Source: Niebla homalea
Lineage: Eukaryota; Ascomycota; Lecanoromycetes; Lecanorales; Ramalinaceae
DNA length: 64,000 nucleotides
Direction of reading: 5' to 3'
NCBI GenBank assembly: GCA_019925105.1
Contig: JAHGAU010000001.1
Location: 2,542,001-2,606,000 of the forward strand
Every line of letters starts with the position of its first letter. Position 1 is the first letter of the stretch. Shown piece by piece: positions 11,083 to 23,049 of the stretch. A program made the position numbers and the translations under genes. The notes beneath the pieces are model-generated. The model was not told the DNA's origin, did not search any database, and saw only the letters and a list, made by a program, of their open reading frames with translations.

Positions 11083-13985
11083 ATGGCAAGTCACAATACG
11101 ATATCGTCAGCCGACGCTTCTGTGGCCATAAAAATCACCATCGCTGGCAAAGACGACTGCAAGAAGTTTAGGCTGAGTTTGAAGGACCTCAGTTCGACTG
11201 TCTTACCAGACAAGGTCTGTTGCCTTACCGCTTCCTTAGCCTTACGTTAGATCTATGCCCCGAACTTGAATTCATCTGCCCTCCATCAGAAAGTCTTGTC
11301 TGACGATGATGGTGATAACAGCTTCGAGGTCTTTTGGCCATCCCGGCCACAAAAGAGACTCGCTTTGAGCGATTTTCTGACAGCTCAGCCTCGTTCGTCA
11401 CACTTGACAGCAACAATCACTCGGTTTACAAGCAGCTCTACCGTGCTGCAAAGGCCAAGGGCAAGCTACGATTGAGAGCCACCATCACAGACAAGCCAAG
11501 CTCCACTCCTGAGATGTCGGAAACACCTGTCAAAGGCCAAGATCGACTGCCCAGTCGTTCCTACGTGCACCCCTACGTCTCAGATTCCGGCCCAGATCAG
11601 AGTCCGAGCTCTCGCATCACAACCATTGAGGATCTCAAGACCTTATCTGCTGCGCCATCGACTATCACTCTGGCGCCGTCCACGAAATCCAATGTTGAAG
11701 CCAACAAAGAGCAGTCGTCGATACGCCCATCATATTTCTGGCCGATCACTGAAAATGGTGGCTTCTCCGAGATTTCAAAATCTTCCTTTGAGAGACCGAC
11801 GCCTGTCAAGGTGCCATATCGACCACATCAAAATCCAAAAAGTGAACGACGCACTGTAGAAAATGATGGTAAAGACGAAGCACCCGTCCCTCACTTCTTT
11901 ACGCACCATGAACAGACCCTTGCCCAACTCGCCGAAATTCAGGTTGGTAGAGCCGCAAAAAGCTGTGGGACGGCTGCAAATGTTACTCAAAGCTTCACAA
12001 TCTACTGCAATAATTGTGATCAAGCTGCACTTGAAGCTCACTGGCATTGTGGAATCTGCGACGCTGGTGACTTTGATCTCTGTGCAGATTGCGTCAAGAA
12101 GGGGGCTTTGTGCGAGAACGAGGAGCACTGGCTCATCAAACGCTTTATCAAGAACGGTAAAGTAATCAACAGCACCACAGAGACGATGACTGGCAAAAAG
12201 CTTGCCAAGCAGGAAGAGAAGAAGGAGGTCCCTGGTGCGTTCACTGCTGACCCCAAAACTGCGCCTGTTGAGAACCTTGAGCGAACATGCAACTCCTGCG
12301 TTCAAGGTTCGTGCATTCTACCAGGTATCACAATTCTCACCAAGCTGACGGGAATAGTCTTCCATGAATCCAAGTTTGTCACCTGCAAGGATTGCGATGA
12401 TTACGACCTCTGCCTTCCATGTCATATTTCGCTCAGACACGGTCACCACCCTGGTCATCGCTTCGAACCCGCCGTTAAGGACACTCCACTTGACAGCGTA
12501 GCCACCAAGCTATTGGCTGCTGGTCGTGGAATGCGCCATTGGGCTGCATGTGATGGATGTGACAAGGTATGCATTGTTCTGTAATGGAGTATGGACGTCT
12601 ACTCACGAAAATAGCCAATTTACGGAACCCGCTACAAGTGCCTCGACTGCCCTGATTGGGACTATTGTTCTGAGTGTGGTGTCAGCTCGCAGAAGACACA
12701 CCCTGGCCACCGCTTTATTGCTTTCCATGAACGCATCCAACAGCAATATCATCCTGCACAGATCCACCATGGCATCTCATGCGACGGTCCTTTGTGCGAA
12801 GGCCAGACCAATTACATCACAGGTGATAGATACAAATGCGCTGTCTGCCACGATACCGATTTCTGCGCCAAATGCGAGGCTTTGCCCACCCTCAGGCACA
12901 ACCGCACTCATCCCTTGCTCAAGTTCCGTACCCCAGTCCGCAAAGTGTCAGTAAGTACATATGGTGAAAAGGGTAATGGTGAACCGATGCACCCCATGGG
13001 CGATCAGCCTCCTCGTACTAGCTCCAAATCAACCGAGACCACACCAACGGCACCTTCGACGAATGCAGCCACTCAGGTCCAAACCATCGCAGAGGTGATA
13101 CCCTCATCGCCCCCGATTGAGAAGAAGCCAAGTGCGGAGAAAGCGAAATTGGCTCCTCGTGTATCGACTCTAGCTTCTGCGGCGCTCCATGCACACTTCG
13201 TACGTGACACCGTCCTTGATGGCACCTTTGTCGCTCCTGGCACGCAATTCACCCAAATTTGGACCTTGCGCAACCAAGGACCTCGGACCTGGCCTGCAGG
13301 ATGCAGCGTCTGCTTCGTGGGTGGCGACAGCATGCTCAATGTTGACTCGAACCACCCAAGCTCCATCCGTCAGCTCTGCAAAGCTCTTACCACCGATACA
13401 ATTGAGAGGGCTGTGGAGAAGGGCGAAGAAGTCGACTTCACAGTGACGATGCGTGCCCCAGAACGTGAGGGTAAAGCGATTTCCTACTGGCGCCTGAAGA
13501 CAGCCGATGGAACGCCATTTGGTCATAGATTGTGGTGCGACGTCAATGTTCGCAAACGTGCTCTCTCCGAAGAGCAGACCCAGCAGACCCAGCAGACCCA
13601 GCAGACCCAGCAGACCCAACAGACCCAGCAGACCCAGCAGGCCAGCAAGACGAAAACTATCAACACTGAAGCAGAGGAGCCTATCAGGGAAGAGGAAGAG
13701 CAAGCTAAGGGAAGTCGCATGATCTTCCCGACCCTTGAAAAGGAATCACCTGTCTCAAGCGCCCATGAAGCCGCTCCATCTACTACTAACGCCAACCCTG
13801 CCCTTGCCCCGGTCCCGGCCACCGCAGCTACGCTGGCCCCAGCTGAGCAAGACTTGCTCGAGGACGTAGAGAGCCTCGAGCTTGATGACGATGACGAGAG
13901 TGACGAGGGATTCCTGACAGACGAGGAGTATGAGCTCATCGCTTCTGGAGACGAGATGGAGGTCGCCAAAAACGGCAAGAAGTGA
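11083..13985 (+). CDS. NBR1-like selective autophagy receptor (PB1, four ZZ fingers, NBR1 Ig-like domain)
   Basis: Four exons: 11083-11214, 11322-12306, 12358-12566, 12615-13985; 898 aa. Residues 1-~85 are PB1-like (AIKITIAGKDDCKKFRLSL, FERFSDSSASFVTLD, YKQLYRAAKAKGKLRLR). Four ZZ zinc fingers follow at about 272-320, 366-412, 436-480 and 497-550, rich in CxxC pairs (YKCLDCPDWDYCSEC). Residues ~632-755 are the NBR1 central four-tryptophan/Ig-like domain (DGTFVAPGTQFTQIWTLRNQ, TWPAGC, YWRLKT). A (TQQ)n stretch and an acidic tail follow; EEYELI in the tail fits a LIR (Atg8-binding) motif. NBR1 proteins deliver cargo to autophagosomes or the vacuole. Intron 1 (107 nt) has a weak GTCTGT donor; intron 2 (51 nt) is stop-free and in frame. 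No UBA domain is visible. Confidence 0.88.
13575..13640 (+). repeat. 9-bp coding tandem repeat (Gln-Thr-Gln)n
   Basis: About seven copies of cagacccag in frame within the NBR1-like gene, coding Q-T-Q-Q-T-Q. Lies between the Ig-like domain and the acidic tail. Confidence 0.9.
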
Positions 13986-15480
13986 ACGACCAATCTATGA
14001 GCAAGTGATCCTCTGAAGACGAGGCCAGCTATCCTGTTTCCCAAGCACTGCACGGAAGGGAGCTGGAGTAAGGAATCGGGGACGACGAGAATGGATGAGG
14101 AGGGTATCTGAGCAGGCGTGAGGGGTTCTTGATTCACAGTGATGATTCGGTTTGCCTTGATGGGCAGTGCAGGTGCAAATTGAGGGGATGTCAGCCGTAC
14201 AAGCAGATATGTGGCAGATGGTGGGCCTGCGGATGTAATGATTATGTTACATAGCTACGAGCAATCTTTCTCCTCTAACCGTGCACAAGAATCTGCCTGC
14301 TCAGATGGTCAATTGCGTGCGAGTGTATCACGACTAGGCAGCGCAGCGATAACAGGAGGTGGAGACCCACACTTGTCACAGTAGGCGCTTCTGCAGAGAC
14401 CTGCAAGACTTGCAGCCTATGATAGTCTGCCGAGGATTCATTCCGATATGGTGAGATGATGTCACGGTTATCAAGGTGCTGACCACTGGCATTGCCCGTC
14501 GTGCCGTTTATTAGTCCTGAGATATCAAGAAATAATGCAAGAGCTAACACACTTTTGGCTGTTGCAATCAATGTGCACCTGCAAAAGCTTCCTATCTCGC
14601 TGGCTTGACCACGATCATCCTTCCCAGAAAAAATACACTGTACATGGCTATCAATAAGTCTACGTCATTTCGCCTAACTCGATCACCTGCACTCATTGAA
14701 TGACTCTCCGCGAATTCCATTTTCCAGAACAAAGCCATCTTAATATCCATGGTAGCGATCTCTGGTAGCTGTCTCTGGTAGCGAATCAGTCGGTCGGCCA
14801 CTCGTCTATGCCGGATCAACTCGCGTGCGCAGTCAACGTGCCATTCCATTTAATGATAAGGGCAAGCTGATGCCTCCCTTGAGCCCCCTTGTGGCTAGGC
14901 AGATCTCATGCATCTCGATGTTAAATGCTGCTCTCCCTGACATACTGTACTCGTGAACGCCCAACAAAATCAAGCTTCTGGGAGCTAGCACTGTCCTAAA
15001 GAGGACGGACTGCGCCATCACCACGCCGGTTGTTCCTGGACCTGATCCTGGTGGAATGTGGCAGCAAATCAGGCGCCTACGAACAAAGGATGGCGATAGC
15101 ACCTGCCATTTACCGGATGACTAGTATCTCCCCATATGGCACGGTCCGTGGCAATGGTGAAGTTGTCTCCTACAATGTCCCTTCCGTCATCAGCGGGGAG
15201 ATGATCCTCCCAGTTTCTAAAAGTGGGGGGGATGCTGCTCTTTCTTCAAAAGCCTGTGGGTGGTGTTTGTACCTTCATCCTTTTGTGCTGTTTGCCTGAA
15301 TCTTATACTCGTGGCCACTTGCTCCTGCTGAGTCTTGGGGGTTTTGCTGCTTCCGAGCTCTGAAGTCTGATATTTAAAGTCTCTCCCCATCTGAAGGCCT
15401 GATCTCTCCTACAATCCACAATATCCATATCACCAACGCTACTGCTTTTCATCAAGTCTCCTCACTATCATCACCTCATC
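13986..15480. other. Gene-poor stretch, 1.5 kb
   Basis: No ORF with family resemblance on either strand, no repeat, no RNA gene recognised. The right end must hold the promoter of the pepsin-type protease. Confidence 0.5.
15371..15378 (+). promoter_or_regulatory. TATA-like box of the aspartic protease gene
   Basis: tatttaaa lies ~105 bp upstream of the ATG at 15481, with a C/T-rich tract between it and the start, a usual layout for strongly expressed fungal genes. Inferred from position only. Confidence 0.4.
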
Positions 15481-16860
15481 ATGTCTTCCAGTCTTCAGAA
15501 GATTACTCTCAAGTACAATAGCAACTACAAATACAATGGAACCAAGTCCTATGTCTACCTTCTGAACAAGTACAAGTTCGCCCCGACCAAGCAGGGGCCA
15601 TACTTTGTGGGCCAGAAGGCTCATACACAGGGTAAACATGGCGAGGGTCAGGCAATCGGCGGCAAGACTACCATGCAGAAGATCCTCCAGAAGAGGACTT
15701 CTGATGATCAAGCGGGTGAGGTCCCCGCCGAGGATCAACAGAACGACTCGGAATATCTCTGCTCAGTCAGCATTGGTACTCCCGCACAGGAGTTCATGCT
15801 CGACTTTGACACTGGATCCGCAGACTTATGGGTATGTTGGAATTGTATCCTCTCATGCAACGAGAAGCCTGACTAATAATACAAAAGCTGTGGTCTACTG
15901 AGCTACCCAAATCGACCCAAAACTCGGGAAAGGGCTCCCACACCATCTTCGATGCCAGCAAGTCCAGCACTTTCAAGAAGACCAACGCAACTTGGAAAAT
16001 CTCCTACGGTGACGGCTCCTCGGCATCTGGGGACGTTGGTACCGACAATGTCGACATTGGTGGTCTGACCATCAAAGCTCAGGCTATCGAGCTTGCTAAG
16101 CAGCTCTCCGACTCGTTTGCATCAGGACCGGGTGACGGTCTGCTCGGCCTTGCTTTTGGAACTATTAACACCGTCCAGCCTGGGCCTGTCAAGACTCCTG
16201 TCGAGAACATGATTGCTCAATCGGATATCCCCAAGTCTTCCGAGCTGTTCACTGCATATCTCTCCAACGGAAAGAACACCTCGGACAAGCCATTCTACAC
16301 TTTTGGCTACATTGACCAGGACTCCCTGGGCGGTCAGGAACCATACTACACCAAGATTGACAGTTCTCAGGGATTCTGGACTTTTGACTCGACCTCCGCT
16401 GTGGTCGCTGGCAAGACCATTAATCGATCCGGCAACACGGCCATTGCTGACACAGGTACCACCCTGGCACTCGTCGATGACAGCGTCTGCCAGGCCATAT
16501 ACGATGCCATCCCGGGAGCGTCTTATGACCAGGGGCAACAGGGTTACACCTTTCCCTCAGACACCGCTACAGACAAACTACCTGATGTCAGCTTCGCTGT
16601 CGGCGGCAAGCAATTCAGTGTCCACAAGCAGGATCTGGCTTTTGCTGATGCTGGCAATGGAAAGGTGTACGGAGGCATTCAGAGTAGGGGTGACATGACC
16701 TTTGACATCCTTGGAGATACATTCCTGAAGGGCATTTACGCTGTAAGTCATTAGTGAAATCCGCAGGAGCCGGGAAAATGTTCTAACGACCATATCCTAG
16801 ATCTTCGACCAGGGCAACACCAGGTTTGGTGCCGTGCAGAGGACTGCACCAACATCATAG
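15481..16860 (+). CDS. Pepsin-type aspartic protease (A1 family), no evident signal peptide
   Basis: Three exons: 15481-15831, 15888-16742, 16801-16860 (introns 56 and 58 nt); 421 aa. Both catalytic Asp motifs are present: [10 protein letters not shown] and [10 protein letters not shown], plus [10 protein letters not shown] (flap region) and the final [12 protein letters not shown] strand. The N-terminus [20 protein letters not shown] resembles the propeptide of aspergillopepsin/endothiapepsin relatives, yet no hydrophobic signal sequence precedes it, and no better upstream ATG exon was found. The mature part probably starts after the [11 protein letters not shown] region. The enzyme cleaves proteins at acid pH; location (secreted by an unusual route, vacuolar or cytosolic) is open. 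Join 1 gives DLW|LW. Confidence 0.88.
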
Positions 16861-17456
16861 AGAGAGTTTGCCAAAAGCAATTGGGTGGCTTGTCACGACC
16901 GGCAACAACAGCATCAACCGCACAATCCTAAAAAACCCTAGAGAGATACACATTGCTTGGAAGGAGCTCCTACAAATAGCCAGGAGGGTTGGAGTGTTCA
17001 CTCATTGCTTGATGAGAAGACTGCTATGATCAGCACACGCGTGGTAGTTCTGTACTTAGATACTTGCTTTACACACTATTGATTGCTAGGCACACGTTGA
17101 TAGCAAAGACCATCAAAATTTCATCACATGGATAACAAATTTCCTGTTTCTTGCTTTTGTGGTTCTGGACGAACACTTGCAGTATCGTCACTCCAGTCCT
17201 GACATGGTATTTGTTCGATATCTGGCATTAGACTATGCTAGATATTAGGTAGGTAGGTAAGAGCTGAATTGGTGATGATCCCCATGAGCCAAAGTTTCGT
17301 TCCGAGAATTACGCATCCATTCCCAGATCTTACAAGGGAGACATCGAAGGGAAAAAAAGTGGCTCTATGATCCCTCGACAATCCACTCCTCTCCTTGATA
17401 TCTGCCAACTCGAACCTCGTCGAAAGCGAACCTTTGTCGTAGGGTTGATTGTAGTC
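16861..17456. other. Intergenic, 596 bp
   Basis: Between protease stop and Iec3 start. An in-frame ATG at 17367 could extend Iec3 by 30 residues; otherwise nothing supported. Confidence 0.5.
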
Positions 17457-18952
17457 ATGGCCTCATCGACCTTGCCCACCAATCCAGATCACGGACCACC
17501 TTACCATGAAGGCACGGAGAAGCCCAAGTACAAGTCCTACAAGTACGTCTATCCCCAACCCACCGCACATGGACCAACAGGCTGGATACTGAGAAAACGG
17601 ATTCACAGGAAGAAATTCCTGAAGCTCCGCCACACCTTCCGCGAAAGGATGCGCGAATCCAACGCCCTCTTCGACGAGGAGGAGCGCGCCAAACGGATCG
17701 TGGGCCGCTTGCAGGAGCAGAATGAGTATGTTTTCCCAGCAAAATCACCCAAACACCCCCCTCCTCCTCTCCACAATCCCGGTTGCGCTGACGATGAGGG
17801 CACCGAAAAAACAACAGCCAACTCCTCGACCTCCTCCTGGACGTCAACGACTCCCACCGCATCCCCCCGCCCCTCCACTTCGACCTCCGTTCCCCGCCGC
17901 CCTCGCCCCGCGCCCCTCTCCCGCCCTTGATCCCCGACACGTCCGAGGAGGAGATGCAGAAGATCGCGTCCGCGCAGCGCGCCCTCGTCGAAGCCAAGCA
18001 GGAATACCACGCCGGCCTCACCAGCCACGAGGCCTACCAGCGCACCGAGCGCGCCCTCCTCGACATCATCGACAACCCGCCGAGCCCGGGGACCTACCCG
18101 CTGAGCTTGACGCGGCTCGAGGGGACGAGCCACAGCACGCGCGGGTGCGTGCCCGAGGGGATGATGCCCGATTACATCAAGGAGGCCGCGCCCGTCGGCT
18201 TCCTGTCCGCGGGCCACGAGGAGGAGTTCTTCGCGGGCTTGGATGGCTGGTTGGATCAAAATCCGGGGGTCGAGTATGATCAGCGCGGCGGGATGGGTAT
18301 GGGGGTGGGCGTGGGGAGGGGGCCCGGGTTGCTGCCGACGTTCGGGAGGCCGAAGATGCAGAGTGAGCGGGAGAGGGAGAAGGAGATGCAGTTGCGGAAT
18401 CCGGTCAGCGTGTTCAATTGGCTGGCGGAGCATAAGGTCAGGGAGGTCGAGGAGGAAGGCGGGGCTGGTGGGAATGGTGGTGGTGGTGGGGGTGGAGGTC
18501 ATGAGAAGCCTGCAAACAGTAGCAGCAAGGTGGTCGCTGCGGCACGAAAGGAGAAGGTGTCGTCCCCCAAGCCGCCCATGGGTGCTGGTGCGGGTAATGC
18601 CACGCCCAGCGCTCGTGGTGCTGATGCCGGTGGCTCATCGTCCGCTCGCTCAGGGCCGAAGAGGGAGAGAGCTGGGACTTTGCTACCGAAAGCAGTACAG
18701 GACGAGGAGATCCTGGATGAAGATGGATCTGTGATCGGAGGCGTCGCGGAAGAGACTGGACTGGCTGGGAGTAGGGGGAGTAAGCGGAAGAGGGGAGGGA
18801 ACCAGGATGGCGATGATGCGTACAGGCCCAAGGGAGGCGGTAGCAAGAAAAGGAGGAGGGCGGGGACCAAAGATCGGACTAGTGGTGTCGGTGGGTCGGG
18901 GGAGAGTACGGCGAAAGGTGGAGACGATGAGGTGAGAGGGGAGGAGGCTTGA
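17457..18952 (+). CDS. INO80 complex subunit Iec3-like
   Basis: Three exons: 17457-17542, 17609-17725, 17818-18952 (introns 66 and 92 nt); 445 aa. Splicing restores the Iec3 N-terminal block: KPKYKSYKKKFLKLRHTF followed by RMRESNALFDEEERAKRIV and NDQLLDLLLDVND. This matches the Ino80_Iec3 family, chromatin-remodelling cofactors of the nuclear INO80 ATPase. The rest is Pro/Gly/Ser-rich with a basic C-terminus (GSKRKRGGNQ, SKKRRRAGTK), likely a nuclear localisation signal. Intron 1 is 3n and stop-free, so reading through adds 22 residues without a frameshift. Start chosen at 17457 because conserved sequence begins soon after; ATG 17367 in the same frame is possible. Confidence 0.82.
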
Positions 18953-18975
18953 GGGTGAGGGTGAGGGTGAGGGTG
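18951..18975 (+). repeat. (GAGGGT)4 microsatellite
   Basis: Four copies of gagggt starting at the Iec3 stop codon. Resembles but is not the fungal telomere repeat (TTAGGG). Confidence 0.85.
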
Positions 18976-19717
18976 CTCAATGGGTAAGACGGTCTGGCAT
19001 AATCTAGTATTGAAGGCGATTGAAGGCGTGAATACCATTTCAAAGACTTGCAGAGGTCTTGGACGGACTTGCAATAAACGGCGTGAGACATACAAAGTTG
19101 CATTCGATCTCTTTCTTGCAGAGAATTTTTAAACCTGTGGATCTCATTGCGTGATGCTTTTTCACAACGGACCAATATAAAGTTCCAACCCGTAGCCTTA
19201 TGATCAGGGCCATCCGCAAATGCAGTAACACATACAATATGATCCTGCAACGAAGGCTTGGAGGCAGAGAAACTGTCTTGTGATACTCTCACATACTTGG
19301 ATTTTCTCGTCATACCTGGGACTTTTCAAACCCTGGCTTTCATGCCGTACTCCCCCCCGTGAAAAGAGACGAGAGGATACCACAGTAACGCGAGGGAGGC
19401 ACCAAAATTTGAGGAATATTAATCGAATTTTGATTTCCTTTCTATGAAGAGGATTCTGTTGAGCCATGAGCACGTTTTCATATCCTCCTTTCAAAGACAG
19501 ACCGGGAAGAGTGCACCGCGTCGTCGTATGTTGCAAACCATGCACAGGGAGAAAAGAAGAAAAAAACAGAACAAGCCGCCTAAATCACCACCATTTGAAA
19601 AATATCTCCCAGTCAAGTAAGTAGTGAAAGCCATGATATTGTGTCGTTTCAGTATTGTGCACGTGTTCACCTCCGCCATCCCATTTCATCCCCACAAGCT
19701 TGCTTTTGTTGTGAGAC
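18953..19717. other. Convergent intergenic, 765 bp
   Basis: Between the 3' ends of Iec3 and the DUF3455 gene. Apart from the GAGGGT repeat nothing supported. Confidence 0.5.
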
Positions 19718-20443
19718 TCATCCATAGAACCAGTACAGAGCGGCGTATTGCACCTCAAAGTCATCAGGCTGTCCATCACAGCTCTTTGGCGGCTGCCCTC
19801 CGGCCGTCTCAACACGATACACGCTGCTCAGCCCGTCCGACCCGGGGGCCCGAGTCAAGTACAGCCAATCGACGGCACCGGGACCTTGGCCGCCCGGTCC
19901 GGGGTCAGCGGTGGTGGGAGCAAGGAGATCCCCGATCTTCTTCGCCTGGAGGAATCCAGTGTCACCCAGGTTGAAGGTCGGCACACCGGCCTCATTGAAG
20001 AAGTGCACCCCTAGGATGTCCAAGGCGATATTGAAGACGATCTTGAAGAAATTGATGATGGTGTTGGCATCGGAGAGATTGAGGAACCATGATGGCACGG
20101 CGTCGAGTATAGCCGATTGGGCATCAGTGTTGAAGAAAGGGTGGGCTAGCAGAGGAGATAGGTCGATCAGGTTCGCCTTGGCTCCTACAGCTTGAGGAGC
20201 AGGAATTGGCGTGCCAGATGGTTTGCATGTGTAGTTCTGGGTACCGCGGCCCAGAGTGATTGCCTTCAGAGTGCTGTTTGGCGATGGAAGTGATTGTGAG
20301 CCGTTTGATAAAGGGACATGGTATTGAGTCAGATCGAAATTCTGTCGAGGGGCGATTATGTTAGGGGTTTGTTGGTGTGGTAGGGCAATGACTGTGGCAG
20401 CGAGAAGGGCTCCAATGATCGTGGTGAGAGGCGAGAGGTACAT
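19718..20443 (-). CDS. Secreted DUF3455 protein
   Basis: Single exon, 241 aa. Residues 1-~20 (MYLSPLTTIIGALLAATVIA) are a clean signal peptide with an ALP cleavage region. The DUF3455 core starts at LGRGTQNYTC and includes PQAVGAKANLIDLSPLL, GVPTFNLGD and GAVDWLYLTR, ending QYAALYWFYG. Fungal members are often labelled malate dehydrogenase in databases, but no Rossmann fold is visible and I do not support that. The function of the family is unknown; an extracellular role is inferred from the signal peptide. Five N-glycosylation-type Asn sites (NGS, NST, NYT, NLS) fit secretion. Confidence 0.82.
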   Translation of the reverse strand: MYLSPLTTIIGALLAATVIALPHQQTPNIIAPRQNFDLTQYHVPLSNGSQSLPSPNSTLKAITLGRGTQNYTCKPSGTPIPAPQAVGAKANLIDLSPLLAHPFFNTDAQSAILDAVPSWFLNLSDANTIINFFKIVFNIALDILGVHFFNEAGVPTFNLGDTGFLQAKKIGDLLAPTTADPGPGGQGPGAVDWLYLTRAPGSDGLSSVYRVETAGGQPPKSCDGQPDDFEVQYAALYWFYG

Positions 20444-22006
20444 TGTGGATCAAAGATGATGTTGATCGATGTGACTGGTCTTTAGATGGGCTGCGTAGGA
20501 GACGTGGTGAGATTTCGACGAGTTTCGGTTGGTTGTACAGAGGAAGAATCTCGGGGGGAAAGGGGGAGAGGGGGAAAGGATTCTTATGTAGCAGAGATGA
20601 AACGTGTTGAAGCTTGATGTTGAGAGTCGCGAGGCGGGGGACGAGGAGGATGAGGAAAGAGCAGCAGCCCAATGTGGGATTGACGTAACTCTCAATCCAA
20701 ATCAGGTGTCCCTACTCCCTAAAACGCGGTGATGTTGTGTTATTTCAAGAAAATCCTTTTCCTCCTTTCACGACCCCACAAATACTCGTGAAGGAAGAGC
20801 AACAACGACGACTATCAAAGCCTGCAAACGAATTCGACAAGACTTTGAAGATCAAGAGCAGGCATGAGGACTTAATGTATGTTCAACCACGTAACGCTCA
20901 TCTCTGCAGCGGCCCATCCTGCGACCCACACCAGCAAGGGTGTGCAGGTTGGGTGTCATGCAGGCAGTCTGCTCCAAGGCTGGAGTAGGTAAGTACTCGC
21001 GCTATGAATAGCGACGCACATGAATACCTAGATTAAGGTAACCCACATTGGTATGGATGGCTTTGAAAGCAATGTCAATATGTCAGACCAACATCCAAGG
21101 GCGCTTAGGCACGAGGGTGTCAGGCCAAGATCTGTAATTTTGATAAGGCTTGCCGGTGGAGATCTCACCAATTTGGACCCTAGGACGCGACCCAACGATT
21201 CGCTAAGCCTATATTAGCATGATCATTGGTTGGGAAAGGAACTTGGGCTGGGAAGAGGTAATCCGGCAGTAGGATGCCGAGACATGGTAAAAGTCAAAGA
21301 GGGAGTCCATTTTGGACGAGGCTGGTATTGAAAAGCCACTAAGTCCTCCTCAAATTAAGGTGAATCTATTTTCTGCATCGGTAATTCGCTACGGAATATT
21401 GCATACCCATCAAAGCGAGATGCCTTCCCTTCCGGGCGGTACAACGGTTGGATCCGTTGGCTATTATCCAGGCCGCTGGTGGCACCGTGGCAGCTCGTTG
21501 AGGAACCAATGCACGCCCACGAAAATGTGTCGGCGCTTACACGTCCGCCTGTGATTGGTCTTTTGGCCGCTTGGCATTGTTTATGTGGGGAAAGCTCCGG
21601 ATGTTGTCTCCAAGCATCCGGAGAAGTATCAATTGGAATGTCAGATGAATAGCGGCAGATTCCAACGTTCGCTTACGATATCTTTTAATGATCGCTATCG
21701 TACGGGCAAGATGGTTAATTGTGTTTTGACAATGGCGAAAGCTGAAAAGCATACCTACCTGACCTTATGCAGGGCGAAATCATCTCCCCAAAAAGCTTTT
21801 CCCAAAAGAATTGCGGTGGTGTCTTATGTCCCAGTACAACTGTACAAGAGGATGTTTCATTGATTTCCTGTCGTCAAATTGTGATAAGATTACACGGGAG
21901 ATAAAGGTTGAAAGCTTGCCAAAACGCCTCGCTATGCATACCATCCATGCACGACATCAACATCGGGCCATACCCCCTGACGGTCACACCCCAAACCGAA
22001 GACACT
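20444..22006. other. Gene-poor stretch, 1.56 kb
   Basis: Holds the DUF3455 promoter at its left end and the PRELI gene 3' flank at its right. Only short ORFs; no repeat, tRNA or family match recognised. Confidence 0.5.
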
Positions 22007-22825
22007 TCAGTCGACGTCTCCTGGATCTTGGCCTCGCCCCCACGTCTGTTTCCACGGTCCCGTTTCACCAAAGGCTCGTTGGCTGTCCTGTTGCATACCT
22101 TCCAACACCCTAACCAGACCACCCTTGCGCAGGCGCTCGAGCACAACATTCATACCTTCTTTGCTTTTGCCCAGGGCTTCTCTCGTTCTCTTCAAGCCAA
22201 CCATCTCAATACTTCGCTGCAGACCTGAGGTAGACCATGTTGAAAAGAAACCCTTCTTGGGCTCTGATTCTTCCTCTACTTCAGGGACAGTCGCAATAGC
22301 TTCTTTGTCACTAGTGCCTGCTCTCTTTCGAAGCAGCTTGGCTTGCCCAAATCGCGAAAGCAGAGTCGTGGTCGTGGTCACACTGGTGCCTTCATTTTTG
22401 GTCGCTTCCACCAGGTCCCTGGCTGCACTCCTTGTACCACCGCCTTCACTGCGGACCCTCTGATAAAGTTGCTTTTCTACCACGCTCAGAATGCCCGTCC
22501 ATTCGAGATTCTTCGTTTCTGTCTTCATCCATCCCTCTTTGACATCAACCACGCTTTTCTCGAGGATAAAGCTCTGACCCGCATCGCCACTTCCACCCAG
22601 GAATCCTCTTGGCAATATCTTGTAGATTGCAGGAGGAATCTTGGACTTCTTCAGATGAAGTCTCGTGGTTGTAAGACATTGAGCCTCGGGGTCGAACTTG
22701 CGATCGATGACATCGGTAGAGAGCACGTGCGTAGCGTAGGGGTTCGGATAGCGGAGGAAGTAGGCAAGGCTGACAGCAGGAAAAGGGTATTCGTAGTCGA
22801 AGAAGTGTTCGTAAAATTTGACCAT
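22007..22825 (-). CDS. PRELI/MSF1 domain protein (Ups-family mitochondrial lipid transfer)
   Basis: Single exon, 272 aa from the ATG at 22825 (MVKFYEHFFDYEYPFPAVSL). The PRELI/MSF1 domain covers about residues 1-175: FLRYPNPYATHVLSTDVIDR, TTRLHLKKSKIPP and SFILEKSVVDVKEG are family blocks. In yeast, Ups1-Ups3 carry phosphatidic acid or phosphatidylserine across the intermembrane space with Mdm35. The C-terminal ~100 residues are a charged, helical tail (TSGLQRSIEMVGLKRTREAL). It is divergent from TrpRS, the two ATGs being 225 bp apart. The upstream in-frame extension has only non-conserved residues and was not used. Confidence 0.85.
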   Translation of the reverse strand: MVKFYEHFFDYEYPFPAVSLAYFLRYPNPYATHVLSTDVIDRKFDPEAQCLTTTRLHLKKSKIPPAIYKILPRGFLGGSGDAGQSFILEKSVVDVKEGWMKTETKNLEWTGILSVVEKQLYQRVRSEGGGTRSAARDLVEATKNEGTSVTTTTTLLSRFGQAKLLRKRAGTSDKEAIATVPEVEEESEPKKGFFSTWSTSGLQRSIEMVGLKRTREALGKSKEGMNVVLERLRKGGLVRVLEGMQQDSQRAFGETGPWKQTWGRGQDPGDVD

Positions 22826-23049
22826 GTTCACGCCATCGAGCAAATAACAGTCATGCCTTGAAGTCGAGAATGATGGAATGAGAGCCAATGATGACGCCTT
22901 GGGCATTCTCCGCATTTGAAGATCAGAATGCACAAGTAATTCGCGCTAACACTCGGATAAATGAAGGAGCGTCTTCCGAGAACCCCTTCAACCCACCACA
23001 AGTGCCGAGGGTGCGCTCAGAGCCATTGCAACACCAGCCATTCGCAGCC

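Noticed and set aside
12952..13007. Possible intron in the NBR1-like gene (gtaagt...atcag)
   Set aside because: 56 nt long, removal would break the frame that continues into the Ig-like domain.
17603..18502. 299-aa minus-strand ORF rich in Arg/Leu
   Set aside because: Lies antisense to Iec3 exons in GC-rich DNA; no domain, and the plus-strand model restores family motifs.
18951..18975. Telomere-like repeat
   Set aside because: Unit is GAGGGT, only four copies, beginning at a stop codon; not an interstitial TTAGGG tract.
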